Positions 38,072 to 47,367 of a stretch of 64,000 bases of DNA are shown here, in pieces (the stretch's first letter is position 1; every line of letters starts with the position of its first letter). The stretch covers positions 2,929,501 to 2,993,500 of the forward strand of contig NZ_CP016094.1 of the NCBI RefSeq assembly GCF_001746835.1, read 5' to 3'. The translations under genes and the position numbers were made by a program. The notes beneath the pieces were generated by a model, which was not told where the DNA came from, did not search any database, and saw nothing but the letters and a program-made list of their open reading frames with translations. This DNA is from Lacunisphaera limnophila (GTDB lineage Bacteria > Verrucomicrobiota > Verrucomicrobiia > Opitutales > Opitutaceae).

Positions 38072-38989
38072 ATGCCGGCCCCGGGCTTCGTCTCTGCGAT
38101 CCTGCCCGACCTCGGATTCGAGGAGGTCATCCGCTTCGCCCGCGAGGCGGATTACCGGTGTGTCGAACTCTGCTGCTGGCCGGCGGGCAAGGCCGAGCGG
38201 CGGTATGCGGGGGTGACCCATCTCGATGTGGCCGACCTGACGGACGCGCGGGCGGCGGAGGTGAAGGCGTTTTTGCAGGCGCAGGGTGTCTTCCTGTCCG
38301 GGCTCGGTTATTACCCGAACCCGCTGGATGCGGATGCCGAGCGGGCTGCGTTCTTCCGTGAGCATATCAAAAAACTGATCGTGGCGGCGCAGCGGCTCGG
38401 TCTGCGCAACGTGAACACGTTCATCGGGCGCAACCAGCGGCTCAATGAGGTCCAGAACCTGCTGCTCTTCGCGGAGGTCTGGCCCCCGCTGGTGAAATTC
38501 GCGGCGGAGCACGGGGTGAATATCGGCATCGAGAACTGCCCGATGTATTTCACCTACGACGAGTGGCCCAAGGGACAGAACCTGGCGTATTCCCCGGCGA
38601 TCTGGCGGAAGCTGTTTGAGGTCATTCCCGACGCCAACTTCGGCCTGAACTACGACCCCTCGCACCTGCTGTGGATGCAGATGGATTACCTGAAGCCGTT
38701 GCGGGAGTTCACGTCCCGCCTGCACCACCTGCACCTGAAGGATGCGCACGTCCACCGCGACCGGCTGGACGAGCATGGCATCCTGGCCAACCCGCTGACC
38801 TTCCACACGCCGAAGCTGCCGGGGCGCGGTGATATCGACTGGGGCGCTTATTTTGCGACGCTGCGCGAGGTCGGCTGGAAAGGCCCGGTGGTCGTTGAGG
38901 TTGAGGACAAGGATTACGAAGGCAGCTTGGCGGACCGGAAGCGGTCGCTGATCGAGTGCCGGCAATTCCTGCGCACCTGGATTCCCTGA
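38072..38989 (+). CDS. Sugar phosphate isomerase/epimerase (xylose isomerase-like TIM barrel)
   Basis: 305-residue AP-endonuclease-2 family barrel. Seen: VELCCWPAGKAERR near the first strands, NIGIENCPM (metal Glu), LNYDPSHLLWM (metal Asp/His), HHLHLKDAHV and a late VVEVEDKDY. Such enzymes isomerise or epimerise sugars and inositols in the cytosol; the substrate cannot be read. It starts five bases after gpmI and is probably cotranscribed. A long frame upstream inside gpmI is not part of it. Confidence 0.85.
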   Translation: MPAPGFVSAILPDLGFEEVIRFAREADYRCVELCCWPAGKAERRYAGVTHLDVADLTDARAAEVKAFLQAQGVFLSGLGYYPNPLDADAERAAFFREHIKKLIVAAQRLGLRNVNTFIGRNQRLNEVQNLLLFAEVWPPLVKFAAEHGVNIGIENCPMYFTYDEWPKGQNLAYSPAIWRKLFEVIPDANFGLNYDPSHLLWMQMDYLKPLREFTSRLHHLHLKDAHVHRDRLDEHGILANPLTFHTPKLPGRGDIDWGAYFATLREVGWKGPVVVEVEDKDYEGSLADRKRSLIECRQFLRTWIP

Positions 38990-39020
38990 CCTCAAGCCGC
39001 GCCGACCCCGGCGCGGGGTT

Positions 39021-39052
39021 TGGAGGACCGCGGCGAGGTCGCCGCGGCTCCA
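39021..39052. repeat. Perfect palindrome between convergent genes
   Basis: CCGCGGCGA-GG-TCGCCGCGG (39028-39047), a nine-base stem with two-base loop, framed by TGGAG and CTCCA. It sits between the sugar isomerase and the MFS transporter, which converge. A REP-like element or bidirectional terminator without a T-run. Confidence 0.6.
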
Positions 39053-39065
39053 GAAAACCTGCGGC

Positions 39066-40298
39066 TTACACCTTCCGATCCGAGGCCACGCTCTTGTCCC
39101 GGAAAAGGAGGGCGAAGAACACCAGCACGCCGACGGCGAAAGCGGAGGGGATCCACCAGAACGACTGCCATTGCGCGGCGGTGAGGGCGGGGGCGGAGCC
39201 GAGGAAGCCGTTGTAGACGCGCCCCGCGATCTGGGCGCCGATGAGCATGCCGACGCCGTAGGTCACAAGCACCAGCATACCCTGGGCCTGGCCGCGGACG
39301 GCCGGGGAGGATTTCTTGTCCACGTAGATCTGGCCGGTGACGAAGAAGAAGTCGTAGCAGATGCCGTGCAGCGCGATGCCGCCGATGACCATCCATTGCA
39401 CCTGGTCGGGCGCGCCGAGGGCAAAGAGGGCGTAACGCACGACCCACGCCCCCATGCCGACAATCAGCATCCATTTCACGCCGAGCCGGGCGAAGAAGAA
39501 GGGCATCAGGAGCATGAAGCCGACCTCCGACATCTGCCCCAGTGTCTGCGTGGCGGCGATGTTGGTGACGCCGGCGGCGCCGAGGAAGAGCTGGGTGAAG
39601 TTGTAGTAGGCGGCCAGCGGGATGCAGATCAGGAACGAGCTGGCGAGAAACACGTAGAAAGGTCCGCTGCCCAGTTCGCGGAAGGCGTCGAGACCGAGGA
39701 TGGAGCCGATCGAGACCCGGCGGCCCTTGGCGGAGGGCGGGGTGGCGGGCAGGAACAGACAGAAAAGGCCGAGGAGGATCGAGGCGATCCCAGCGGTGTA
39801 GAGCGGCGCGGCGGTGCGCTCGGCCGTGGTGCCCAGCACCCGGCTGAGCACGAGGGAGACACCCAGTCCGGCGACGATCCAGCCGAGCGTGCCGAACACC
39901 CGGATGCGCGGGAATTGTTTCTCCTGGTCCTCAATGTGATGGAAGGCGAGGGAGTTGCTGAGGCCGAGCGTCGGCATGTAGCAGAGGTTGTAGACCAGCA
40001 GGGCGAGGATGAACTCCACGGGGTTGCCGGCAAGCGACGGCGTGACCAGCAGCACCACGCCGCCGGCCAGGTGCAGGAACGATAGCACCTTCTCGGTGGC
40101 GAAGAACCGGTCGGCGACGAGCCCGAGGAAGAAGGGGGCGGCGATGGCCGCAATCGGGTTCACCGTGAAAGGCCAGTGCGTGAGGCTGCCCATGCCCTCG
40201 GCGGTCATGTAGACGGCGATTGAGGTGTACCAGGCCCCCCAGATGAAGAACTGGAGGAACATCATGACGCTGAGTTTCAGGTTGATCGCGCTTTTCAT
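39066..40298 (-). CDS. MFS transporter, nucleoside/sugar permease type
   Basis: 410 residues with 12 predicted membrane helices. The opening MMFLQFFIWGAWYTSIAVYM, the LVADRFFATEKVL loop between helices 2 and 3 and FPRIRVFGTLGWIVAG resemble the nucleoside:H+ symporter (NupG/XapB-like) branch of the major facilitator superfamily, often found beside sugar-modifying enzymes. The substrate is not determined. It converges with the sugar isomerase at 38072-38989; they could serve one pathway. Confidence 0.8.
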   Translation of the reverse strand: MKSAINLKLSVMMFLQFFIWGAWYTSIAVYMTAEGMGSLTHWPFTVNPIAAIAAPFFLGLVADRFFATEKVLSFLHLAGGVVLLVTPSLAGNPVEFILALLVYNLCYMPTLGLSNSLAFHHIEDQEKQFPRIRVFGTLGWIVAGLGVSLVLSRVLGTTAERTAAPLYTAGIASILLGLFCLFLPATPPSAKGRRVSIGSILGLDAFRELGSGPFYVFLASSFLICIPLAAYYNFTQLFLGAAGVTNIAATQTLGQMSEVGFMLLMPFFFARLGVKWMLIVGMGAWVVRYALFALGAPDQVQWMVIGGIALHGICYDFFFVTGQIYVDKKSSPAVRGQAQGMLVLVTYGVGMLIGAQIAGRVYNGFLGSAPALTAAQWQSFWWIPSAFAVGVLVFFALLFRDKSVASDRKV

Positions 40299-40437
40299 GG
40301 GGTGGGGCGGGGGTAGACTGATCGGGGTAGGAGCCGGCTGGCGTCCAATTCAAGCGGTAAACCGATCGCCTGCAAGCAGGCTCCCGCAGGGACTTTAAGA
40401 ATGGGAATCAGGGCGGGGGAGGGCATGGCTGCTGTAG

Positions 40438-40476
40438 CCGGGGTCGCTGACCCCGGACCGGCCTCTGCGAGGCCGG
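40438..40476. repeat. Two adjacent hairpins upstream of aspS
   Basis: CCGGGGTC-GCT-GACCCCGG (40438-40456) and CCGGCCTC-TGC-GAGGCCGG (40458-40476): two perfect eight-base stems with three-base loops, one base apart, in the 264-base divergent gap between the MFS gene and aspS. They could be REP elements or a leader structure of aspS. Confidence 0.65.
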
Positions 40477-40562
40477 CGGCAACCGGGCCTTCCTCTGTCA
40501 TACGGGAGGAAATTCTGTTTGCGCCCCGGGGGGGCGGGCCGTTTGGTTGCACGTTACGCCCT

Positions 40563-42341
40563 ATGCTTCGCACCCATCACTGCGCCCAACTCACCAAGAC
40601 CAACCTCGGCGCGACCGTGTCGCTCGCCGGCTGGGTTGATTCCGTCCGCGACCACGGCGGCATCATCTTCGTCGACCTCCGCGACCGCGAGGGCATCACG
40701 CAGGTGAAGTTCGACTCCGCGCTCCGCGCCGAGGCCGCGCAGCTCAAGGCCGAGTCCGTCATCGGCATCACGGGCAAGGTCGAGTCCCGCCCCGAGGCGA
40801 TGATGAACCGCGGCATCCCGACCGGCGAGATCGAGATCGATGCGACCGAGCTCACGGTGCACAATATTTCCGAGACGCCGCCGTTCCCGCTGACCGACGC
40901 GGGGGGCGACAAGGTCAACGAGGACCTGCGCCTCACGTACCGCTACCTGGATCTGCGCCGCCCGAAGATGCGCAAAAACCTCGCCGTGCGCCACCGCGCC
41001 GCGAAGTCGGTGCGGGATTACTTCGACACGCAGGGCTTCTACGAGGTCGAGACCCCGGCGCTCTTCAAGAGCACGCCCGAGGGCGCCCGCGAGTACCTCG
41101 TGCCGTCGCGCATCCACGCCGGCCAGTTCTACGCGCTCTCGCAGTCGCCGCAGCAATTCAAGCAGATCCTGATGGTCGCGGGCGTGGAGAAGTATTTCCA
41201 GCTCGCGCGCTGTTTCCGGGACGAGGACCTGCGCGCCGACCGCCAGATGGAGTTCACCCAGGTGGATCTTGAGGTGTCCTTCATCGACCGCGAAGGGGTG
41301 TATTCCCTGCTGGAGGGCATGCTGAAGAAAGTCTGGAAGGACGTGTTGAATCACGACCTCCCGACCCCGTTCCCGCGCCTGGCGTTCAAGGACGCCATGA
41401 ACCGCTTCGGCGTCGACAAGCCCGACACCCGCTTCGGGATGGAGTTGGCCGACTTCAGCGACACGTTCAAGAGTTCCGGTTTCAAGGTGTTTGCCTCGAC
41501 GGTGGCCGCCCACGGTTCGGTGAAGGCATTCAACGCCAAGGGCCTCGCCGACATCACGCAGGGTGAGATCGGCGCGCTCGAGGAGATTGCCAAATCCCTC
41601 GGCGCGAAGGGCCTCGCCTTCATCAAGGTCGAGAACGGCGAGTGGAAGTCGCCGATCGTGAAATTCTTCAGCGAGACCGAGAAGGCCGAGCTGACGAAGC
41701 GCCTGAACATCGAGAACGGCGACATCGTGTTTTTCGCCGCCGCCCCGTGGGAGCGTGCCTGCGCGATCCTCGGCCGCACCCGGCTCGAAGCCGCCCAGCT
41801 GCTCGTGAAGCGTGGCAAGATGACCCTGCGCGCCGACCAGTGGAATTTCCTCTGGGTCGTGGATTTCCCGCTCATGTCCTACGACGAGGAGAAGGGCAGC
41901 TACGCGGCCACGCACCACCCGTTCACCTCACCCGTGGCCGAGGACGTGCCGCTGCTGGACTCGGACCCGAAGGCGGTCCGCGGCCAGCACTACGACTGCG
42001 TGCTCAACGGCATGGAACTGGGCGGCGGTTCGATCCGCATCCACCAGCCCGCACTGCAGAAGAAGATTTTTGAGGACGTGCTCAAGATCCCGGCCGACGT
42101 CGTGGAGAGCCGTTTCGGTTACATGCTCAAGGCCTTCACCTATGGCGCGCCCCCGCACGGCGGCTTTGCCTTTGGCCTGGATCGCATGTGCGCCCTGCTC
42201 TGCGGCACCACGAGCATCCGGGATGTCATCGCCTTCCCTAAGACCCAGAAGGCGCAGGACCTCATGGCCCAGAGCCCGACGCCGGTCACGGCGAAGCAGC
42301 TCAAGGAACTGCACATCCAGACGGTGATCCCGCAACAGTAA
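40563..42341 (+). CDS. aspS: Aspartate--tRNA ligase
   Basis: Class II synthetase of 592 residues, bacterial type with the GAD insert. OB-fold anticodon domain (VSLAGWVDSVRDHGGIIFVDLRD), motif 2 (CFRDEDLRADRQMEFTQVDLE), the insert around 290-400, and motif 3 (GFAFGLDRM). ATG 40563 gives the standard start MLRTHHCAQLTKTNLG; the 54 extra upstream codons lie in palindromic intergenic sequence. Followed by a doublet of palindromic repeats. Confidence 0.97.
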   Translation: MLRTHHCAQLTKTNLGATVSLAGWVDSVRDHGGIIFVDLRDREGITQVKFDSALRAEAAQLKAESVIGITGKVESRPEAMMNRGIPTGEIEIDATELTVHNISETPPFPLTDAGGDKVNEDLRLTYRYLDLRRPKMRKNLAVRHRAAKSVRDYFDTQGFYEVETPALFKSTPEGAREYLVPSRIHAGQFYALSQSPQQFKQILMVAGVEKYFQLARCFRDEDLRADRQMEFTQVDLEVSFIDREGVYSLLEGMLKKVWKDVLNHDLPTPFPRLAFKDAMNRFGVDKPDTRFGMELADFSDTFKSSGFKVFASTVAAHGSVKAFNAKGLADITQGEIGALEEIAKSLGAKGLAFIKVENGEWKSPIVKFFSETEKAELTKRLNIENGDIVFFAAAPWERACAILGRTRLEAAQLLVKRGKMTLRADQWNFLWVVDFPLMSYDEEKGSYAATHHPFTSPVAEDVPLLDSDPKAVRGQHYDCVLNGMELGGGSIRIHQPALQKKIFEDVLKIPADVVESRFGYMLKAFTYGAPPHGGFAFGLDRMCALLCGTTSIRDVIAFPKTQKAQDLMAQSPTPVTAKQLKELHIQTVIPQQ

Positions 42342-42356
42342 GGTCGGCGAAGGACG

Positions 42357-42424
42357 AACCCGGCCTTCGGACGGGTTCTTTTGACGTGCGTACTGCAAAC
42401 CCGTCCGGAGGCCGGGTTCCACCT
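42357..42424. repeat. Inverted doublet of REP-like elements after aspS
   Basis: Copy 1 (42357-42377) and copy 2 (42398-42424) are the same sequence in opposite orientation, AACCCGTCCG(A/G)AGGCCGGGTT, 20 bases apart, with copy 2 followed by CCACCT. Copy 1 plus its CTTTTG tail could weakly terminate aspS. Same family as 536-563 and 51786-51813. Confidence 0.75.
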
Positions 42425-42477
42425 GGGCCGGGCCCCAATGAATGCGGCACCTTCGATAGGGAATGCGAAAGATGTAA

Positions 42478-42867
<390 letters not shown>

Positions 42868-43189
42868 CCCGCAACCGCCTCCGTTTCATCCGACCGGCCC
42901 CGTCCCAACGGCGCCGGTTTTGTTTTGGCTGCGAGTGGCTGGCGGCAATCGGGCTTTCCTCGATCCGGCGGGATCGCGGCACCTTCATAGACCCGCGAGT
43001 CGACCGGTTCTTCATGCCGTCTCAGGGATGGCACAGTTGCGCCCGGATTGGTCAGGCTATGCATTTAGCAAATAATAGGTAATGAATGGATTATGGCTGA
43101 TTCGGCGTGCCGCATGAAACCGCTTCATGTCGGCATAGGACGCAAATACGGGAATTCATGGCATCGGAGCTGCTAATAACGAAGCGATC
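42868..43189 (+). other. Gene-free stretch upstream of amt
   Basis: 322 bases without a credible gene. It holds the glnK terminator (42893-42922), then an AT-richer leader from about 43055, including a hairpin GCCG(C)ATGAA...TTCAT(GT)CGGC at 43109-43134. The amt promoter should lie here, but I could not find a correctly spaced sigma-54 or sigma-70 site. Confidence 0.5.
42893..42922 (+). terminator. Terminator after the first glnK
   Basis: Stem ACCGGC-(C)-CCGT / ACGG-(C)-GCCGGT around loop CCCA, followed by TTGTTTT. Confidence 0.65.
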
Positions 43190-44653
43190 ATGAATCATCC
43201 AACGACACCCAAACGACTTCGCCTCCTGGCCTTGGTCGGCGCGATCTTCGCGTCTGCCTGGGCTTCCTCCGCGCTTGCCCAAGATGCGGCCCCCACCGAA
43301 GCCCCCCCGGCGGTGGACGGCGCCTTCGCCGCCTATGTGAACAACACGGACCCCGGTGCGGGCCTCGCCGGCGTGGCTGGTCCTGGTCACAACGGTTTCA
43401 TGATGATCTGCGCCGCCTTGGTGTTGTTCATGACCCTGCCCGGCCTGGCTCTCTTCTACGGTGGTTTGGTCCGTAAGAAGAACGTCCTCTCCGTGCTCGC
43501 GCAGTGTCTGGGTATCACCGGCCTGGTGACCATCCTGTGGTGGGCCTTCGGTTACAGCCTGGTGTTCGGCACCAGCTTCGGCAGCCCCTACCTGGGCGGT
43601 ACCGAGTTCCTCTTACTCAAGGGCGTGACCTCGGCTCCCAACACCAACTACGCGTACTGGATCTCCCAGAATGTGTTTGCGATGTACCAGCTCATGTTCG
43701 CCATCATCACGCCGGCGCTGATCGTGGGCGCTATCGCCGAGCGCATGAAGTTCTCGGCCGTCATCCTGTTTGTGACGCTGTGGATGCTCGTCGTTTACTT
43801 CCCCCTCGCCCACATGGTCTGGGGCGCCACCGGCCTGATGAACGGCGTGTGGAACGCTGATGCCGCCATCCCGGCCATCGATTTCGCCGGCGGCACCGTG
43901 GTGCACATGAGCTCGGGCTGGTCTGCCCTGGTGCTCTGCCTCATCCTCGGGCCCCGCCTGGGCTTCGGGAAGGAAAAGATGGCCCCGCACTCCATGGTCT
44001 TGTGCATGGTCGGTACCGGCATGCTCTACGTTGGCTGGTACGGCTTCAACGCCGGCTCGGCCCTCGCGGCTGATGGCGTCGCCGCCAACGCCTTCATGAC
44101 CACCACGCTGGCCGCCGCTGTCGCCGGCTTCGTGTGGGGTGCGCTGGAGAAGATCACCCGCGGCCACGCCTCCGTGCTGGGCTTCTGCTCGGGCATCGTG
44201 GCCGGCCTGGTCGTGATCACGCCCGCCACGGGCTTCGTGGACGCGACCGGCTCGATCATCATCGGCGTCCTCGCCGGCATCGTGCCCTTCCTCGCCTGCA
44301 CCAAGCTGAAGGCGCTCTTCAAGTACGATGATGCGCTGGACACCTTCGGGGTGCACGCGGTCGGTGGCACCCTCGGGGCGCTGCTCACCGGGTTTCTCGC
44401 CACCGCCGAGGTGAACTCCAACCTGGTCTCCGACGGCTACGCCAAGAAGAACGGCCTGGCGGCCTTGGTGACCGACGGCGGGCTGTGGGTGGCGCAATTG
44501 AAGGCCATCGGCATCACGCTGGTGCTCTCCATCGTGGCGACCGTCGTGATCGCCTACATCGTCAAGGCGGTTCTGGGCCTGCGGCCTACCGCGGAGGCCG
44601 AACAGCAGGGCCTGGACATCACCGATCACAGCGAGGAAGGCTACATCCTCTAA
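43190..44653 (+). CDS. amt: Ammonium transporter
   Basis: Inner-membrane NH4+/NH3 channel of 487 residues. An N-terminal signal-like segment (RLRLLALVGAIFASAWASSALAQ) precedes 11 helices. Family motifs: ALVLFMTLPGLALFYGGLVRKKN, FAGGTVVHMSSGWSALV with the pore His, and FGVHAVGGTLGALLTG with the second His. It sits between two P-II genes; P-II proteins block Amt when nitrogen is plentiful. The gap to the downstream glnK is 18 bases. Confidence 0.96.
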   Translation: MNHPTTPKRLRLLALVGAIFASAWASSALAQDAAPTEAPPAVDGAFAAYVNNTDPGAGLAGVAGPGHNGFMMICAALVLFMTLPGLALFYGGLVRKKNVLSVLAQCLGITGLVTILWWAFGYSLVFGTSFGSPYLGGTEFLLLKGVTSAPNTNYAYWISQNVFAMYQLMFAIITPALIVGAIAERMKFSAVILFVTLWMLVVYFPLAHMVWGATGLMNGVWNADAAIPAIDFAGGTVVHMSSGWSALVLCLILGPRLGFGKEKMAPHSMVLCMVGTGMLYVGWYGFNAGSALAADGVAANAFMTTTLAAAVAGFVWGALEKITRGHASVLGFCSGIVAGLVVITPATGFVDATGSIIIGVLAGIVPFLACTKLKALFKYDDALDTFGVHAVGGTLGALLTGFLATAEVNSNLVSDGYAKKNGLAALVTDGGLWVAQLKAIGITLVLSIVATVVIAYIVKAVLGLRPTAEAEQQGLDITDHSEEGYIL

Positions 44654-45010
<357 letters not shown>

Positions 45011-45032
45011 GCCCATTCGGCCCCGCTCTCCG

Positions 45033-45061
45033 GCCGGCCGCCTTCGGGCGGCCGGCTTTTT
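45033..45061 (+). terminator. Rho-independent terminator after amt-glnK
   Basis: Ten-base perfect stem GCCGGCCGCC / GGCGGCCGGC with a TTCG tetraloop, followed by five T. Confidence 0.9.
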
Positions 45062-45101
45062 GCTTTTCTTGTCGGGCGTGAACGTCTCATGTCTTTCCTC
45101 C

Positions 45102-46031
45102 ATGGCTGAACTCCTCCCGATCAAGATTCTCGATGCCCACGCCGGCGGCGCTCCCACGCGGCTGGTGCTGGCGGGCGGTCCCGACCTCGGCGCCGGTCCC
45201 CTGGCGGACCGGGTGAAGGTATTTCAGGCGCGCCACGATGCCTACCGTCGCGCCATCGTCGGCGAGCCGCGCGGTTCGCAGGCCCTGGTCGGCGCGCTCC
45301 TGGTCGAGCCGCACGACAAGTCCTGCCAGTTTGGCGTCATTTTCTTCAACCACGCCGGCCTCCTCGGCCTGTGCGGCCAGGGGATCATCGGCACCGTCGT
45401 GGCGCTGGCGCATCTCGGCCGGATCCAGCCCGGTCCCGTGAAACTCGACACCCCGGCCGGGCCGGTCTCCGCGCAGCTCGGGGCGGGCGGCGAGGTCACG
45501 TTCGAGAGCGTGCCGGCCTACCGCCGGGAGAAGGAGCTGCCCCTCTACCTGCCCGGCGTGGGCGATGTGAACGTGGACCTGGCCTTCGGCGGCAACTGGT
45601 TTTGCGTGATTGAGCAGCACGACCAGCGGCTCGCGCTGGACAATCTGCAGCAGCTGACGGATTACTGCGCGCGCATCCGCCAGGCGGTGAGCGATTCCGG
45701 TTTTCCCGAGGTGGATCATGTCGCGCTCTTCGGTCCCGGCACGCAGCCCGGCGTGAACAGCCGCAATTTTGTCCTGGGGCCCGGCTCGGCCTACGACCGC
45801 TCGCCCAGCGGCACGGGCACCAGCGCCCGGCTGGCGTGTCTCGCGGCCGACGGGCAGGTCGCGGCGGGCACGGAGTGGGTGCAGGAGGGCATCCTGGGCA
45901 GCGTCATCCGCGCGAAGTACCGGAAACAGGGCGACAAAATCATCCCCAGCATCACGGGCACGGCCTACGTGATTGGCGAGGGGACGCTCCTCGTTGATCC
46001 GGCCGATCCGTTTGCGTGGGGGATGGCATGA
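45102..46031 (+). CDS. Proline racemase family protein (4-hydroxyproline 2-epimerase-like)
   Basis: 309 residues from ATG 45102. The proline racemase fold is clear: DAHAGGAPTRLV, FFNHAGLLGLCGQGIIG, and DRSPSGTGTSARLACLAADG. The first catalytic Cys is present (Cys91), although the family's CGHG reads CGQG. The second catalytic Cys (usually PCGTGT) is Ser236, codon AGC at 45807-45809. Cys/Cys members are racemases or epimerases; Cys/Thr members are 3-hydroxyproline dehydratases, so Cys/Ser leaves the reaction open. Neighbours (FAD amino-acid oxidase, semialdehyde dehydrogenase) match trans-4-hydroxyproline breakdown. Confidence 0.85.
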   Translation: MAELLPIKILDAHAGGAPTRLVLAGGPDLGAGPLADRVKVFQARHDAYRRAIVGEPRGSQALVGALLVEPHDKSCQFGVIFFNHAGLLGLCGQGIIGTVVALAHLGRIQPGPVKLDTPAGPVSAQLGAGGEVTFESVPAYRREKELPLYLPGVGDVNVDLAFGGNWFCVIEQHDQRLALDNLQQLTDYCARIRQAVSDSGFPEVDHVALFGPGTQPGVNSRNFVLGPGSAYDRSPSGTGTSARLACLAADGQVAAGTEWVQEGILGSVIRAKYRKQGDKIIPSITGTAYVIGEGTLLVDPADPFAWGMA

Positions 46032-46083
46032 AGAGTCTGCCCTTCAGGCCGGCACTACGGGGAGGCATTCGGCCTCGCTGACC

Positions 46084-47349
46084 ATGCGCCGGTCCAAATC
46101 CGTCATCATCTGCGGCGGCGGCATCGTGGGCCTATGCACGGCCTATTACCTCGCGCGGGACGGGCATGCGGTGACGGTGATCGAGCGCCGGTCGCAGGCC
46201 GACCATGACCACTGTGCCCTCGGCAGCGCGGGCTATGTGTCGCCCAGCCATGTCATTCCCCTGGCGGCGCCAGGCATGGTATGGAAGGGGCTGAAATGGA
46301 TGCTGAATTCCCGCAGCCCGTTCTACATCCAGCCGCGGCTCGACACCGAGCTCATGCGGTGGGCCTGGCTGTTCTGGCGCGCCAGCAACCGCCGCCAGGT
46401 CGAGCGGGCGGCGCCGCTATTGCGCGACCTTTGCCTGGAGAGCCGCACGCTGTACGAGGAACTGGACGAAATCACGGGCCACCGCTCGGAGTTCCGGAAG
46501 GACGGCTTGCTGAATGTGTGTCGCACCCAGCAAAGCCTCGACGACGAGGCCAACGGCCTGGCGCGGGTGGCCAACGAGCTCGGGGTGGAGGCGCGCGTGC
46601 TGGACGCCGCGCAGACCTCCGCGCTTGGCCTCGGAGTGAAGCTCGCCGTTGCCGGCTCGGTTTATTTCCCGATCGATGCCCACCTCACGCCAGCCCGGTT
46701 TGGCGCGGCTTTGACCCCGCTCTTGCAGGAGATGGGGGTGCGTTTCCAGTGGAGCACGACGATCTACGGCTGGCGCACGCTGGAGCGGCGGCTGGCCGCC
46801 GTGCAGACTACGGCGGGCGACCTGGTCGCCGATGAATTCGTGTTGGCGGGCGGATCGTGGTCCTCGGGAATGCTCGGCGGGCTCGACCTGCGCCTCCCGA
46901 TGCAGGCGGGCAAGGGGTACAGCCTCACGCTGCCGAACCCACGCTTCCGGATCACCAAGCCCTTTATCCTGAAGGAACGCCGCGTGGCGGTCACGCCGAT
47001 GGGGGACACCCTGCGGTTCGGCGGCACGATGGAGATCGCCGGGCATGACGACCGGGTGCGGCCGGAGCGCATCGAGCAGATCGTGGCCGGGGTCACTGCG
47101 TACATGCCGGAATTCACCCCGGCGGACTTTGCCGGCCTCCGGCCCTGGTTTGGCTACCGGCCGGTCTCGCCGGACGGCTTGCCTTATCTCGGCCGTTTCG
47201 GGCGCTGGACCAACCTGACGGCGGCCTGCGGCCACGCCATGTTGGGGGTCACGCTGGCCCCGGTGACCGGGCGGCTGGTCGCCGAGGTCATTAGGGAGCG
47301 CAAACCTTCGATCAATCTGACTTTGCTTAATCCGGATCGCTTCGCCTAA
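46084..47349 (+). CDS. FAD-dependent D-amino-acid dehydrogenase/oxidase
   Basis: 421-residue DadA-like oxidoreductase. The Rossmann FAD motif reads VIICGGGIVGLCTAYYLARDGHAVTVIER, and the C-terminal part has GLRPWFGYRPVSPDGLPYLGR and GHAMLGVTLAPVTG, typical of D-amino-acid dehydrogenases. In hydroxyproline operons this enzyme oxidises cis-4-hydroxy-D-proline to pyrroline-4-hydroxy-2-carboxylate. ATG 46084 lies just before the FAD motif. It follows the epimerase by 52 bases and precedes the aldehyde dehydrogenase by 18. Confidence 0.87.
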   Translation: MRRSKSVIICGGGIVGLCTAYYLARDGHAVTVIERRSQADHDHCALGSAGYVSPSHVIPLAAPGMVWKGLKWMLNSRSPFYIQPRLDTELMRWAWLFWRASNRRQVERAAPLLRDLCLESRTLYEELDEITGHRSEFRKDGLLNVCRTQQSLDDEANGLARVANELGVEARVLDAAQTSALGLGVKLAVAGSVYFPIDAHLTPARFGAALTPLLQEMGVRFQWSTTIYGWRTLERRLAAVQTTAGDLVADEFVLAGGSWSSGMLGGLDLRLPMQAGKGYSLTLPNPRFRITKPFILKERRVAVTPMGDTLRFGGTMEIAGHDDRVRPERIEQIVAGVTAYMPEFTPADFAGLRPWFGYRPVSPDGLPYLGRFGRWTNLTAACGHAMLGVTLAPVTGRLVAEVIRERKPSINLTLLNPDRFA

Positions 47350-47367
47350 CTCCGCGGCTTTACCCCT

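Noticed and set aside
43021-43189. Sigma-54 promoter upstream of amt (TGGCACAGTTGC and nearby TTGG...TGC strings)
   Set aside because: Spacing between the GG and GC elements is wrong in every candidate.
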